Shown piece after piece: positions 1 through 7,276 of a stretch of DNA of 10,169 nucleotides. A program made the translations under genes and the position numbers. The DNA is from Bacteroidales bacterium (GTDB lineage: Bacteria > Bacteroidota > Bacteroidia > Bacteroidales > UBA4181). A model generated the notes under the pieces. That model worked only from the letters and a program-made list of their open reading frames with translations, made no database searches and had not been told where the DNA came from. The stretch lies in contig JAIRLS010000192.1 in assembly GCA_031259205.1 (NCBI GenBank), positions 1 to 10,169 of the forward strand, written 5' to 3'. Every line of letters begins with the position of its first letter. Positions within the stretch are counted from its first letter, which is position 1.

Positions 1-2187
1 AACAGTTTCGTACAGTCTAAAACCATTACCATGAAGGAATTGCAGGAGCTTCATCCGGGCGATTTTATCGTGCATATCGACCATGGCGTAGGTATTTTCG
101 GCGGACTGGAAAAGATGGAGGTGAACGGAAAAATGCAGGAATGTATCCGCATGGTGTATCGCGACAATGATGTGCTGTATGTCAATATTCACAACCTGCA
201 CAAAGTTTCCCGGTTCAGGGGGAAAGACAGTACGCAGCCCAAACTCAACAAATTAGGTACACCTGCATGGCAAAACCTCAAACAAAACACCAAACGCAAG
301 GTGAAGGATATTGCCCGCGAACTCATTCTCCTGTATGCCAAACGCCGTTCCCACGAAGGTTTCGCTTTCTCTCCCGACACCTATTTGCAGGAAGAACTGG
401 AAGCCTCATTTCTTTACGAAGACACACCCGACCAGTTGAAAGCTACACAGGCAGTGAAAAACGGCATGGAAAGCCGCACCCCGATGGATCATCTGGTTTG
501 CGGAGATGTGGGCTTCGGCAAAACGGAAGTCGCTATCAGAGCGGCATTCAAAGCAGTGACGGACAGCAAGCAGGTAGCCGTTTTGGTGCCTACCACTATC
601 CTTGCGCTGCAACACGAACAGACATTCAAAGAACGCCTGAACAAGTTTCCATGCAGCATCAACTCCATCAGCCGGTTGAAACGCTCTGCACAACAGCGGG
701 AAATCCTCGGAAAACTGGCCGAAGGAAAGCTGGATATCATCATCGGGACACACAAGTTGCTGGGAAAAGACGTCAAATTCAAAGATTTGGGATTGCTGAT
801 TATTGACGAAGAGCAAAAGTTCGGCGTGGCCGCCAAGGAAAAACTCAAGGCATTGCGTGTGAACGTGGATACGCTGACACTGACGGCCACTCCTATTCCG
901 CGTACCTTGCAGTTTTCCCTGATGGGAGTGCGCGAAATGTCGGTTATCTCTACTCCTCCCGCCAATCGGCATCCGATACAAACCGAACTGATTGCTTTTG
1001 ATAAGGAAATCATCCGGGAAGCCATTGAATTTGAAGTGTCGCGCGGAGGACAGGTATTTTTCATCCACAACCACGTACAAACCTTGCACGAGATGGAACT
1101 GCTGATCGGAAACATCTGTCCGAACGTGTCCACAGTGTCCACGCACGGACAAATGAACGGAGAAGAATTGGAAAAAATCATACTCGACTTCATCAACGGC
1201 GATTATAACGTACTGGTATCTACCTCTATCATTGAGTCCGGGCTGGATATTCCCAATGCCAATACCATCATCATCAACCATGCGTACCTGTTCGGACTGA
1301 GCGACCTGCACCAGTTGCGCGGAAGGGTAGGACGTTCCAACAAAAAAGCCTTTTGTTACCTCATCACGCCGCCCATCACCGACCTGACTCCCGAAGCCCG
1401 CCGCCGCTTGCGAGCCGTCGAAGAATTTTCAGACCTCGGCAGCGGATTCAACATCGCCATGCAAGACCTCGACATACGTGGCGCAGGCAACCTGATGGGA
1501 GCCGAACAAAGCGGATTCATTGCCGAAATAGGCTTTGAAACCTACCACCACATCCTCAACGAGGCAATGGCAGAACTGCGTGAAGAGGAAGATTGCAGGG
1601 AAATATTCGCCGAACAAGAAGGACGCAACGCCACATCCGGCGCAGCCTCGTCCGGTTTCGTTACCGAATGTCAGATAGACACCGATTTGGAATTGCTTTT
1701 TCCGGATGATTATATCGAAAACATGTCGGAACGAATCCGCCTGTACCGCGAATTGGACAGTATGGATACGGAAGAAAAGCTAAGCACCTTTGAACAGGCG
1801 CTGATCGATCGGTTTGGAGCCATACCGCCGGCAGGCAAAGAACTCATCAACGTGGTGCGCCTCCGCTGGCTGGCCGCACAAATCGGAATCGAAAAAATCA
1901 CACTCCGCAACGATCGCCTGCTGGCTTATTTCGTCGGTAACCCCCAATCACCCTTCTACCGGTCGGATACTTTCGCAAAAATCATACGCCACGTACAGTT
2001 ACACCCTCACCTGTTTCGCCTGAAAGAGGCCAAAAACAGGCTTGCCATGAGCATCAGCCCCGTCGATAATATCGACAAAAGCATCGCCATATTCCAAAAG
2101 TTCGGAATACCGCCGGAAAAAAGCCCCTCATCCGCAACGAGCAGTAACGCCCGCCCCAATAATCGACCGGACAATTTTCCGGCGTAG
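1..2187 (+). CDS. mfd: Mfd, transcription-repair coupling factor (5'-truncated)
   Basis: Mfd displaces RNA polymerase stalled at DNA damage and recruits the UvrA excision machinery; it is a cytosolic DNA translocase. The frame is open from base 1, so the gene starts outside the window and roughly the first 400 residues (UvrB-like and UvrA-binding modules) are missing. From about base 31 comes the RNA polymerase-interaction domain (LHPGDFIVHIDHGVG). The SF2 helicase core follows: Walker A GDVGFGKT at 502-525, DEEQ box at 805-816, TATPIPRT near 883-906, and QLRGRVGRS at 1312-1338. The translocation (TRG) motif lies at 1429-1500 (SDLGSGFNIAMQDLDIRG). The C-terminal TRCF domain begins near 1690. 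The protein ends in a Ser/Pro/Asn-rich tail that is probably disordered. RecG has a related helicase core but lacks both the polymerase-interaction and TRCF domains. Confidence 0.97.
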   Translation, partial: NSFVQSKTITMKELQELHPGDFIVHIDHGVGIFGGLEKMEVNGKMQECIRMVYRDNDVLYVNIHNLHKVSRFRGKDSTQPKLNKLGTPAWQNLKQNTKRKVKDIARELILLYAKRRSHEGFAFSPDTYLQEELEASFLYEDTPDQLKATQAVKNGMESRTPMDHLVCGDVGFGKTEVAIRAAFKAVTDSKQVAVLVPTTILALQHEQTFKERLNKFPCSINSISRLKRSAQQREILGKLAEGKLDIIIGTHKLLGKDVKFKDLGLLIIDEEQKFGVAAKEKLKALRVNVDTLTLTATPIPRTLQFSLMGVREMSVISTPPANRHPIQTELIAFDKEIIREAIEFEVSRGGQVFFIHNHVQTLHEMELLIGNICPNVSTVSTHGQMNGEELEKIILDFINGDYNVLVSTSIIESGLDIPNANTIIINHAYLFGLSDLHQLRGRVGRSNKKAFCYLITPPITDLTPEARRRLRAVEEFSDLGSGFNIAMQDLDIRGAGNLMGAEQSGFIAEIGFETYHHILNEAMAELREEEDCREIFAEQEGRNATSGAASSGFVTECQIDTDLELLFPDDYIENMSERIRLYRELDSMDTEEKLSTFEQALIDRFGAIPPAGKELINVVRLRWLAAQIGIEKITLRNDRLLAYFVGNPQSPFYRSDTFAKIIRHVQLHPHLFRLKEAKNRLAMSISPVDNIDKSIAIFQKFGIPPEKSPSSATSSNARPNNRPDNFPA

Positions 2188-2267
2188 TCAAATGCGCTCA
2201 AAAAGATTGTCTTACATGATATTGAAAGAAAAAAAAATAAGTTTAATGTTTTTTAACAATAAAAATG

Positions 2268-2297
2268 TTTCTATTCCAAATTTTAGCCGTACCTTTA
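2268..2297 (+). promoter_or_regulatory. Probable Bacteroidota promoter for the small HTH gene
   Basis: TACCTTTA at 2290-2297 matches the Bacteroidota -7 box TAnnTTTG at all but the last base. TTTC at 2268-2271 matches three of four bases of the -33 TTTG box, with 18 bp between the two. The predicted start of transcription is about 30 bases before the ATG at 2335. The surrounding 147-bp gap is AT-rich and shows no convincing terminator for mfd, so some read-through is possible. Confidence 0.5.
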
Positions 2298-2334
2298 AAG
2301 CAGTTTTTTGAATAAATAACTAAACCTTAAACCT

Positions 2335-2583
2335 ATGTTGTACATTACGTTCAATGAACTTAGAAGGATAAAAGATGCCCTGCCGGGAGGAAGTATGAAA
2401 GTGATAGCCGACAAGTTGAGCATCAGTGAAGATACCGTAAGAAATTACTTCGGCGGTTCCCACTACAAGTCGGGAACCAGTGTAGGTTTCCATGTGGAAC
2501 AAGGCCCGGACGGCGGTATCGTTACGCTGGATGACACTACGATACTGGATATGGCCAAAGGAATCCTCGAAAAGCGGGCTTAA
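2335..2583 (+). CDS. Small helix-turn-helix DNA-binding protein
   Basis: This encodes an 82-residue cytosolic protein. Residues about 8-40 form a helix-turn-helix-like segment: an N-terminal helix (FNELRRIKDAL), then IADKLSISEDTVRNYFGG, where SISEDTVRNYF reads as turn plus recognition helix. The C-terminal half contains a GPDGGIVTLDD turn and a final amphipathic helix. I recognise the overall pattern as a small conserved DNA-binding protein of Bacteroidota, but know no characterised function or symbol. The ATG at 2335 is the first start after a likely promoter (2290-2297), and an A/T-rich leader replaces a Shine-Dalgarno, as is usual in this phylum. The next gene starts 61 bases later on the same strand, so co-transcription is possible. 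A longer frame starting at 2492 inside this gene is an upstream extension of the plug gene and is not used. Confidence 0.85.
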   Translation: MLYITFNELRRIKDALPGGSMKVIADKLSISEDTVRNYFGGSHYKSGTSVGFHVEQGPDGGIVTLDDTTILDMAKGILEKRA

Positions 2584-2595
2584 AGACATTCATCA

Positions 2596-2631
2596 CCGGC
2601 GCCAGAACCGGAAAATTTCACCGCCGGCGCC
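2596..2631 (+). repeat. Duplicated CCGGCGCC with self-complementary core
   Basis: CCGGCGCC occurs at 2596-2603 and again at 2624-2631 in the short gap between the HTH and plug genes. Its GGCGCC core is palindromic, so the copies could pair as a 6-bp GC-only hairpin ending 13 bases before the ATG at 2645. No U tract follows, so it is not a standard intrinsic terminator. It could affect translation of the plug gene, or be chance in GC-rich DNA. Confidence 0.25.
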
Positions 2632-2644
2632 TTATGAAATCCTT

Positions 2645-3931
2645 ATGCGGCTTTTTCGTTGCTCCTTTCCGCTCATTGGCGCGTGGGTATGTTGTATCGC
2701 TGTACAGGCGCAATATGAACCGCCCGGCGACGTCTACCCCGACGATGTGATGGCAGACAACGTCAAGACTGTCCGTCTGTACAGGGAAGGGTGGGAAATA
2801 TCCTATCCCGTCCGGAACGTTAACGACGAACAGCCGATGGTGCTGACATTCGATGAACTGGACAATTCGGTAAAAACCTACGCCTACCGCATCATCCATT
2901 GCGACGCGGACTGGCGGCGCTCGCGTTTGGTCGAAGCCGACTATCTGGAGGGATTCCCCGTTAATTACATCCGACATTACGACTATTCCTTCAATACGGT
3001 GATTCCTTACGTGCATTACCTCATTCCGCTGCCCAATGAAGATATATCGTTCAAACTGTCGGGCAACTATGCCATCGTTGTCTATGAAGACGGGAATGAG
3101 GAATATCCCATACTGTGCAAGCGATTTAGCATCACCGAATCCATCGTCGCTGTGCAGGCAAGCGCTATCCGACCCCGCCTGACCTCCCGTCAGGACGAAT
3201 GGCAACAAGTGGAACTGCTGATACGGACAACCGATTACCCCGTCGAAAACCCTTATCAGGACGTGAAAATAGTGATATTGAAAAACGGACAGTGGCACAG
3301 CGCCATCAAAGACATCAAACCCTTATTTGTCAGGCAAAACGAACTGGATTACCGGCAGGAAAAAGCAGGCCTGTTTCCGGCAGGCAACGAATACCGCCCG
3401 CTGGATTTGAAAAGCATCCGTTACTCCTCCACCCCTGTGAGCAAAATAGATTTCGGGCCGACCACCTACCATTTCTACCTCCGGCCCGACGAGCCGCGCA
3501 AAAGGTATCTTTTCAGAGAAGACTTCAATGGCCGCTATGCCATCCAGTCGGAAAAGACCGATCAGCCCGATATAGCCTGCGAATACGTGTACGCCCATTT
3601 CACCCTGAAAACCCAACAGCCGTTTGACGACGGGCAGATGTATGTATGCGGCGCTTTCTGCAACAATGCCTGTACGCCGGCCAATCGCATGGATTACAAC
3701 GAGGACATGGGACAATACGAGGCCTCTATCCTGCTCAAGCAAGGCTACTACAACTACCGGTATGTATTCTTGCCCTTTGCAACACAGATACCCGACGAAA
3801 CCCTAATAGAAGGCTCTTTCAGCGATACGGAAAACGATTATCTCGTCTACGTGTACCATAGAGGACGCCTGTCCCGCTACGACCGTCTGATAGGCGTAAC
3901 AACAGTCAATTCCTTGCACCAAAACAGGTAA
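2645..3931 (+). CDS. Type IX secretion system plug protein (DUF5103 family)
   Basis: The 428-residue product is exported. In Flavobacterium the family member called Plug closes the periplasmic mouth of the giant SprA translocon barrel of the type IX secretion system when no substrate is engaged. The start at 2645 gives a signal peptide (MRLFRCSFPLIG, hydrophobic to about residue 20) with a likely cut after VQA at residue 22. A longer reading from 2492 would overlap the HTH gene and bury the signal. Family features include the early VRLYREGWEISYPV strand pair, a HCDADWRRS segment, FPVNYIRHYDYSFNT, an LSGNYAIVVYEDG strand, and later FNGRYAIQ and GYYNYRYVFLP, consistent with a beta-sandwich protein. 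Length fits the family. Genes for other secretion-system components are not in the window; the substrate range here is unknown. Confidence 0.88.
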   Translation: MRLFRCSFPLIGAWVCCIAVQAQYEPPGDVYPDDVMADNVKTVRLYREGWEISYPVRNVNDEQPMVLTFDELDNSVKTYAYRIIHCDADWRRSRLVEADYLEGFPVNYIRHYDYSFNTVIPYVHYLIPLPNEDISFKLSGNYAIVVYEDGNEEYPILCKRFSITESIVAVQASAIRPRLTSRQDEWQQVELLIRTTDYPVENPYQDVKIVILKNGQWHSAIKDIKPLFVRQNELDYRQEKAGLFPAGNEYRPLDLKSIRYSSTPVSKIDFGPTTYHFYLRPDEPRKRYLFREDFNGRYAIQSEKTDQPDIACEYVYAHFTLKTQQPFDDGQMYVCGAFCNNACTPANRMDYNEDMGQYEASILLKQGYYNYRYVFLPFATQIPDETLIEGSFSDTENDYLVYVYHRGRLSRYDRLIGVTTVNSLHQNR

Positions 3932-4090
3932 ACTAATGGTTACATTGTCGAAAATAAACCATCTATGGATGGAGGGTTGTGTTATTTTTTTGCGTCCCAT
4001 AATTTGGCTTTTCTAATTGACAAATGTATCCAAAAAAAGAGGTGGCCAAAAAAAAAACAGAAAAAAAAACGGTATTTAAAAAAAAAGTAC

Positions 4091-4098
4091 TATATTTG
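4091..4098 (+). promoter_or_regulatory. Perfect TAnnTTTG promoter box upstream of rfbB
   Basis: TATATTTG at 4091-4098 is an exact match to the Bacteroidota -7 consensus and is followed by GC. No good TTTG stands at the usual -33 distance. That position is occupied by A-tracts (4032-4038, 4048-4057, 4061-4069, 4078-4086) that may bend DNA or act as an UP-like element. Transcription should begin near 4105, leaving a leader of about 120 bases before the rfbB ATG. The rest of the 294-bp gap (3932-4090) holds only a weak 5-bp stem at 3959-3972, with no clear terminator for the plug gene. Confidence 0.6.
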
Positions 4099-4144
4099 CG
4101 GGGTTTATTAATTAATTTATTGTTTTTATTCGTAGTAACGTGAT

Positions 4145-4212
4145 AAGCCGCCTTTCCTTTCCTCTGTTGTTTCAGATATCGGACGCCATTTCGGGGAAGG
4201 CGGTTTTTTTTT
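4145..4212 (+). terminator. Strong hairpin with U9 tract inside the rfbB leader
   Basis: CCGCCTT at 4148-4154 pairs with AAGGCGG at 4197-4203. The stem extends inward through T-G, C-G, C-G and T-G, and outward through G-T, A-T and A-T, to about 14 pairs including wobbles. A run of nine T (4204-4212) follows directly, which is the shape of an intrinsic terminator. The loop, about 34 bases, is unusually long. The rfbB ATG is only 13 bases beyond the T run. The hairpin could end transcripts from the plug gene, but it also lies downstream of the TATATTTG box, so it could attenuate rfbB or release a leader RNA of about 105 nt. Confidence 0.7.
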
Positions 4213-4225
4213 AGTTTCAGTTTTT

Positions 4226-5281
4226 ATGGACAGTACGCTTATTGTTACGGGTGGTGCGGGGTTTATCGGTTCGCATGTAGTACGCCGGCTGGTATGCCGG
4301 TATCCGGAATACAGGATTGTCAACGTAGACAAACTGACTTATGCGGGTAATGCCGAGAATTTGGCGGATGTGGAAGATTGTCCCAATTATGTGTTTGAGA
4401 AGACGGACATTACCGACGCGGAAGGCGTCAGGACGATATTTGACCGGTACCGTCCCGACGGAGTGATTCATCTGGCGGCGGAGTCGCATGTAGACCGCTC
4501 CATTAGCCATCCGGACGACTTTATCATGACCAATATCGTCGGAACGGCAACGCTGCTGAATGCGGCGCTGGCCTGCTGGAAAGACCGCTTCGAAGGAAAA
4601 CGCTTCTATCATGTTTCCACCGACGAGGTGTACGGTTCGCTGGGCAAGGAAGGTTCTTTCACCGAAACGACCGCCTACGCTCCGCGAAGTCCCTATTCGG
4701 CTTCCAAAGCAGCTTCCGATCATCTGGTAAGAGCTTACGGCCACACGTTCGGGCTGCCGGTGGTGCTGTCCAACTGTTCCAACAATTACGGCCCCTGTCA
4801 GTTTCCGGAAAAACTCATTCCGCTTGCCATCAACAACATCAAGAACAACCGTCCGGTTCCCGTTTACGGGAAAGGCGAAAACGTGCGCGACTGGCTTTAC
4901 GTCCTCGACCATGCCCAGGCCATCGACCTGATTTATCACCGGGGCGGCAACGGCGAAACCTACAATATCGGCGGTAACAACGAATGGAGCAACATCGAGG
5001 TGATACGCCTGCTGTGCCGCATCATGGACAGAAAGTTGCAACGCGCGGAAGGCGCCTCCGAACAACTGGTCGCCTTCGTGAAAGACCGTGCCGGCCACGA
5101 CCTGCGCTACGCCATCGACTCAAGCAAACTGCAACGCGAAATGGGCTGGAAACCTTCGCTGGAATTTGAAGAAGGACTGGAAAAAACCGTCGACTGGTAC
5201 CTTGCCAATGAAGCATGGCTGCAACATGTCGTCAGCGGCGAGTATCAACAATATTACAAAAATCAATACGAAAACCGTTAA
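4226..5281 (+). CDS. rfbB: dTDP-glucose 4,6-dehydratase RfbB/RmlB
   Basis: This cytosolic NAD-dependent enzyme of the extended short-chain dehydrogenase family converts dTDP-glucose to dTDP-4-keto-6-deoxyglucose, the second step toward dTDP-L-rhamnose and other deoxysugars of surface polysaccharides. The 351-residue length is normal. The Rossmann motif GGAGFIG is at residues 9-15. The catalytic T132-D133-E134 lies in STDEVYGSL and the YxxxK pair is Y157/K161 (PYSASKAASDH). The substrate-binding stretch SNCSNNYGPCQFPEKLIPL follows, then VRDWLYVLDHA and GHDLRYAID. No key residue is missing. The partner genes rfbA, rfbC and rfbD are not in the window, so this copy is separated from a full rml cluster here. 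Expression probably starts at the TATATTTG box and must pass the hairpin at 4145-4212. The next gene follows after 15 bases. Confidence 0.96.
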   Translation: MDSTLIVTGGAGFIGSHVVRRLVCRYPEYRIVNVDKLTYAGNAENLADVEDCPNYVFEKTDITDAEGVRTIFDRYRPDGVIHLAAESHVDRSISHPDDFIMTNIVGTATLLNAALACWKDRFEGKRFYHVSTDEVYGSLGKEGSFTETTAYAPRSPYSASKAASDHLVRAYGHTFGLPVVLSNCSNNYGPCQFPEKLIPLAINNIKNNRPVPVYGKGENVRDWLYVLDHAQAIDLIYHRGGNGETYNIGGNNEWSNIEVIRLLCRIMDRKLQRAEGASEQLVAFVKDRAGHDLRYAIDSSKLQREMGWKPSLEFEEGLEKTVDWYLANEAWLQHVVSGEYQQYYKNQYENR

Positions 5282-5296
5282 AAATTTAATTCCCAA

Positions 5297-6940
5297 TTGA
5301 AAACCAGACTGATTCCCGTTTTGTTACTGATGCTGTCCGGAAGTCTTTCCGCCCAGCTTGTTCCCCGTATTCCGCCGGAACAGCCGCGTTTGATCGTAGG
5401 CATTGTAGTGGAACAGATGCGAAGCGACTATATCCGCCGCTTTTGGGACAAGTTCGGCGAAGGAGGTTTCAAGCGACTGGTCGGCGAAGGCTCGTATTGC
5501 CGGAATGCCGGGTACAACCACTTTTTTATGCAGACCGCCGTAGGCTACGCCACTGTCTACACCGGCACCATACCTGCCAATCACGGGATTGTGGCCGATG
5601 AATGGTTCGACCGCGTTGCCGGTAAGATGCAAACCGCCGTGAGCGACGAAACGGTCAAAACGGTGGACGGCGCTTTCGTAGCCGGACAGTTTTCGCCGCG
5701 CAACCTGCTCGCCACTACTATCGGCGATGAAATCAAACTGTCGAACATGCAGCAGTCCAAAGTATTCGGCATCTCTTTCAATCCCGAATCGGCCATCCTT
5801 CCGGCAGGCCACATGGCCAACGGCGCTTTCTGGTTCGACTGTGATAACGGCGCATGGGTCACCAGCGACTATTACATGAAAAACCTGCCCAACTGGCTGA
5901 CCGACGAAAACCGGAAAAAACTGGCCGACATTTATCTCACCCGCACATGGGAACCCGAATTTCCGCTCGACCGTTACTCGCGCTGCCTGCCGGACGCTAA
6001 CCCCTACGAAACCGGCATCGACGGCCGCATCATTTTTCCTTATGCGCTGCCGGAAATGGCCGGAAACAAAAGCATCGGCCACCGCTACCAACTGATCAAC
6101 CGGACTCCCTTCGGCAATAGCCTCACCAAAGATATGGCCACTGCCGTGATCGTGAACGAAAACCTCGGTAAAGACGACTTCCCCGACCTGCTCGCCATTT
6201 CCTTCACCGCTACCGAAAACATCGGCAACGCCTTCGGCGTCATGTCCGTCGAACTGGAAGACGCTTTTATCAAATTAGACCGCGACCTTGAACATTTTCT
6301 CAATTTCCTTGACGAATTTGCAGGCAAGCAAAACGTCCTCGTATTCCTCACTTCCAACCACGGCGCGGCACAATCAACGGCTTACCTGGCCGAGGCCAAC
6401 GTTCCCGTCGGGAATTTCAATTCCAACAGCGCAGTATCCCTGCTGCGCAGTTACCTGAACGCCCTTTACGGCAGCGGCGAATGGGTCAAAGCCTATTTCA
6501 AACAACAACTGTATTTGAATGTCGAACTGATAGAAAACTCGAAACTGAAACTGGAAGATTTTCAACGCACAGTAGCACAATTCATGATTCAATTCACCGG
6601 CGTGAGTAACACGCTCACCGCCGGTTCAGTGCAAAACCAGCAATTTACCGAAGGTTTCGCCGGCATGATTCGGAACAGTTACTTCCCGCGCCGCTCTGGG
6701 GATGTGTTTATCAACCTTTATCCGGGATGGGTAGAGAAAAGCGGTGATGTGTCCTCTCACAATTCTGCGTATATCTACGACACACAAGTCCCGCTCATCT
6801 GGTACGGATGGAAAATAAAGCGCGACCATATTAGCGCTCCCGTCGATATTACGTCCATAGCGCCTACTATCGCTCACTTCCTGAATATCGCCGCTCCCAA
6901 CGCTTCTTCCGGAAAGATCATCACCGAAATAGCAGAATAA
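5297..6940 (+). CDS. Exported PafA-like alkaline phosphatase family protein, degenerate active site
   Basis: The product has 547 residues from a TTG start at 5297, chosen because it gives a complete signal peptide (MKTRLIPVLLLMLSGSLSAQ, cut near residue 20); no ATG lies in frame between the rfbB stop and this point. The fold is the alkaline phosphatase superfamily, closest to PafA phosphate-monoester hydrolases of Bacteroidota: VVEQMRSDY at 37-45, the nucleophile region QTAVGYATVYTG at 79-90, ILPAGH at 167-172, TSNHG at 352-356, and SHNSAYIYDTQVP at 487-499. Against PafA numbering recalled from memory, nucleophile T80 and ligands H355 and H488 are kept. However, D38 is E39, N100 is D101, D305 is E307, H309 is N311 and D352 is N354. 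The Lys and Arg before ILPAGH appear to be Asn and Glu. This argues for a pseudoenzyme or altered chemistry in the periplasm. It shares a frame and likely a transcript with rfbB. Confidence 0.85.
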   Translation: MKTRLIPVLLLMLSGSLSAQLVPRIPPEQPRLIVGIVVEQMRSDYIRRFWDKFGEGGFKRLVGEGSYCRNAGYNHFFMQTAVGYATVYTGTIPANHGIVADEWFDRVAGKMQTAVSDETVKTVDGAFVAGQFSPRNLLATTIGDEIKLSNMQQSKVFGISFNPESAILPAGHMANGAFWFDCDNGAWVTSDYYMKNLPNWLTDENRKKLADIYLTRTWEPEFPLDRYSRCLPDANPYETGIDGRIIFPYALPEMAGNKSIGHRYQLINRTPFGNSLTKDMATAVIVNENLGKDDFPDLLAISFTATENIGNAFGVMSVELEDAFIKLDRDLEHFLNFLDEFAGKQNVLVFLTSNHGAAQSTAYLAEANVPVGNFNSNSAVSLLRSYLNALYGSGEWVKAYFKQQLYLNVELIENSKLKLEDFQRTVAQFMIQFTGVSNTLTAGSVQNQQFTEGFAGMIRNSYFPRRSGDVFINLYPGWVEKSGDVSSHNSAYIYDTQVPLIWYGWKIKRDHISAPVDITSIAPTIAHFLNIAAPNASSGKIITEIAE

Positions 6941-6973
6941 TCATTCCCCTCCGGCGCGGAACAAGTTTCTCCG

Positions 6974-7013
6974 CCGTAAAACAGCGCCTTCGCCTGCTGC
7001 GTTTTACGGTTTT
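6974..7013 (+). terminator. Intrinsic terminator after the PafA-like gene
   Basis: CCGTAAAAC at 6974-6982 pairs perfectly with GTTTTACGG at 7001-7009 (9 bp) around an 18-base loop that can pair further. TTTTATTT follows on the + strand. It lies 34 bases after the phosphatase-family stop and between convergent genes. On the - strand the same hairpin has no U tract. The stop codon of the small - strand gene (7004-7006) sits inside the right arm. Confidence 0.75.
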
Positions 7014-7264
7014 ATTTCCAATATTCGGCTTATGTCGTTTTGAGCGTTCGGAATAGCGACGCTTTTTTTCAGCAGGGTTTTTAATTCGGCGCAACAATCC
7101 CTGATAGCGGAATCTCTGTTCTTCATCATTGCAATTTTAAGATTCAATCGTGTCAGACTGATTTTGAGCGCTAAAAAATTCCATGAAAACTCCTTCGAAT
7201 GAAGGATGACATATTCGCAAACGCTGTCGGGAATTGTATCTATCGTACTGGCTGTATGTATCAT
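7004..7264 (-). CDS. Small conserved protein B2, second copy of the duplicated cassette
   Basis: This is an 86-residue protein of unknown function with no signal peptide or membrane segment. It is a clear paralogue of the 89-residue protein encoded at 8281-8550, aligning without gaps over about 80 residues with close to half of positions identical by eye. The shared core contains IDxIPD (residues 8-13), W-x-F-x-ALKI (28-35), LTRLxLKI, a CC pair followed by EL, then LLKKSVxIPNA (64-74). The pattern suggests a compact, mostly helical cytosolic protein. It starts 12 bases after the stop of the A2 gene and is the last gene of the operon. Its stop lies within the terminator hairpin of the convergent gene. 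I do not recognise the family; a role as partner or chaperone of protein A is only inference from the conserved pairing. Confidence 0.75.
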   Translation of the reverse strand: MIHTASTIDTIPDSVCEYVILHSKEFSWNFLALKISLTRLNLKIAMMKNRDSAIRDCCAELKTLLKKSVAIPNAQNDISRILEIKP

Positions 7265-7276
7265 GGTTTTTTGGAA

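Noticed and set aside
406..1311. Long - strand open frames opposite mfd, and similar ones opposite the plug, rfbB and phosphatase-like genes.
   Set aside because: They are shadows of strongly supported + strand genes and contain no recognisable domain.
2492..2644. Upstream extension of the plug-gene frame to an ATG at 2492.
   Set aside because: It overlaps the HTH gene in another frame and would bury the signal peptide that begins at 2645.
3959..3985. Possible terminator CCATC-tatg-GATGG after the plug gene.
   Set aside because: The stem is only 5 bp and the T run begins more than 10 bases after it.
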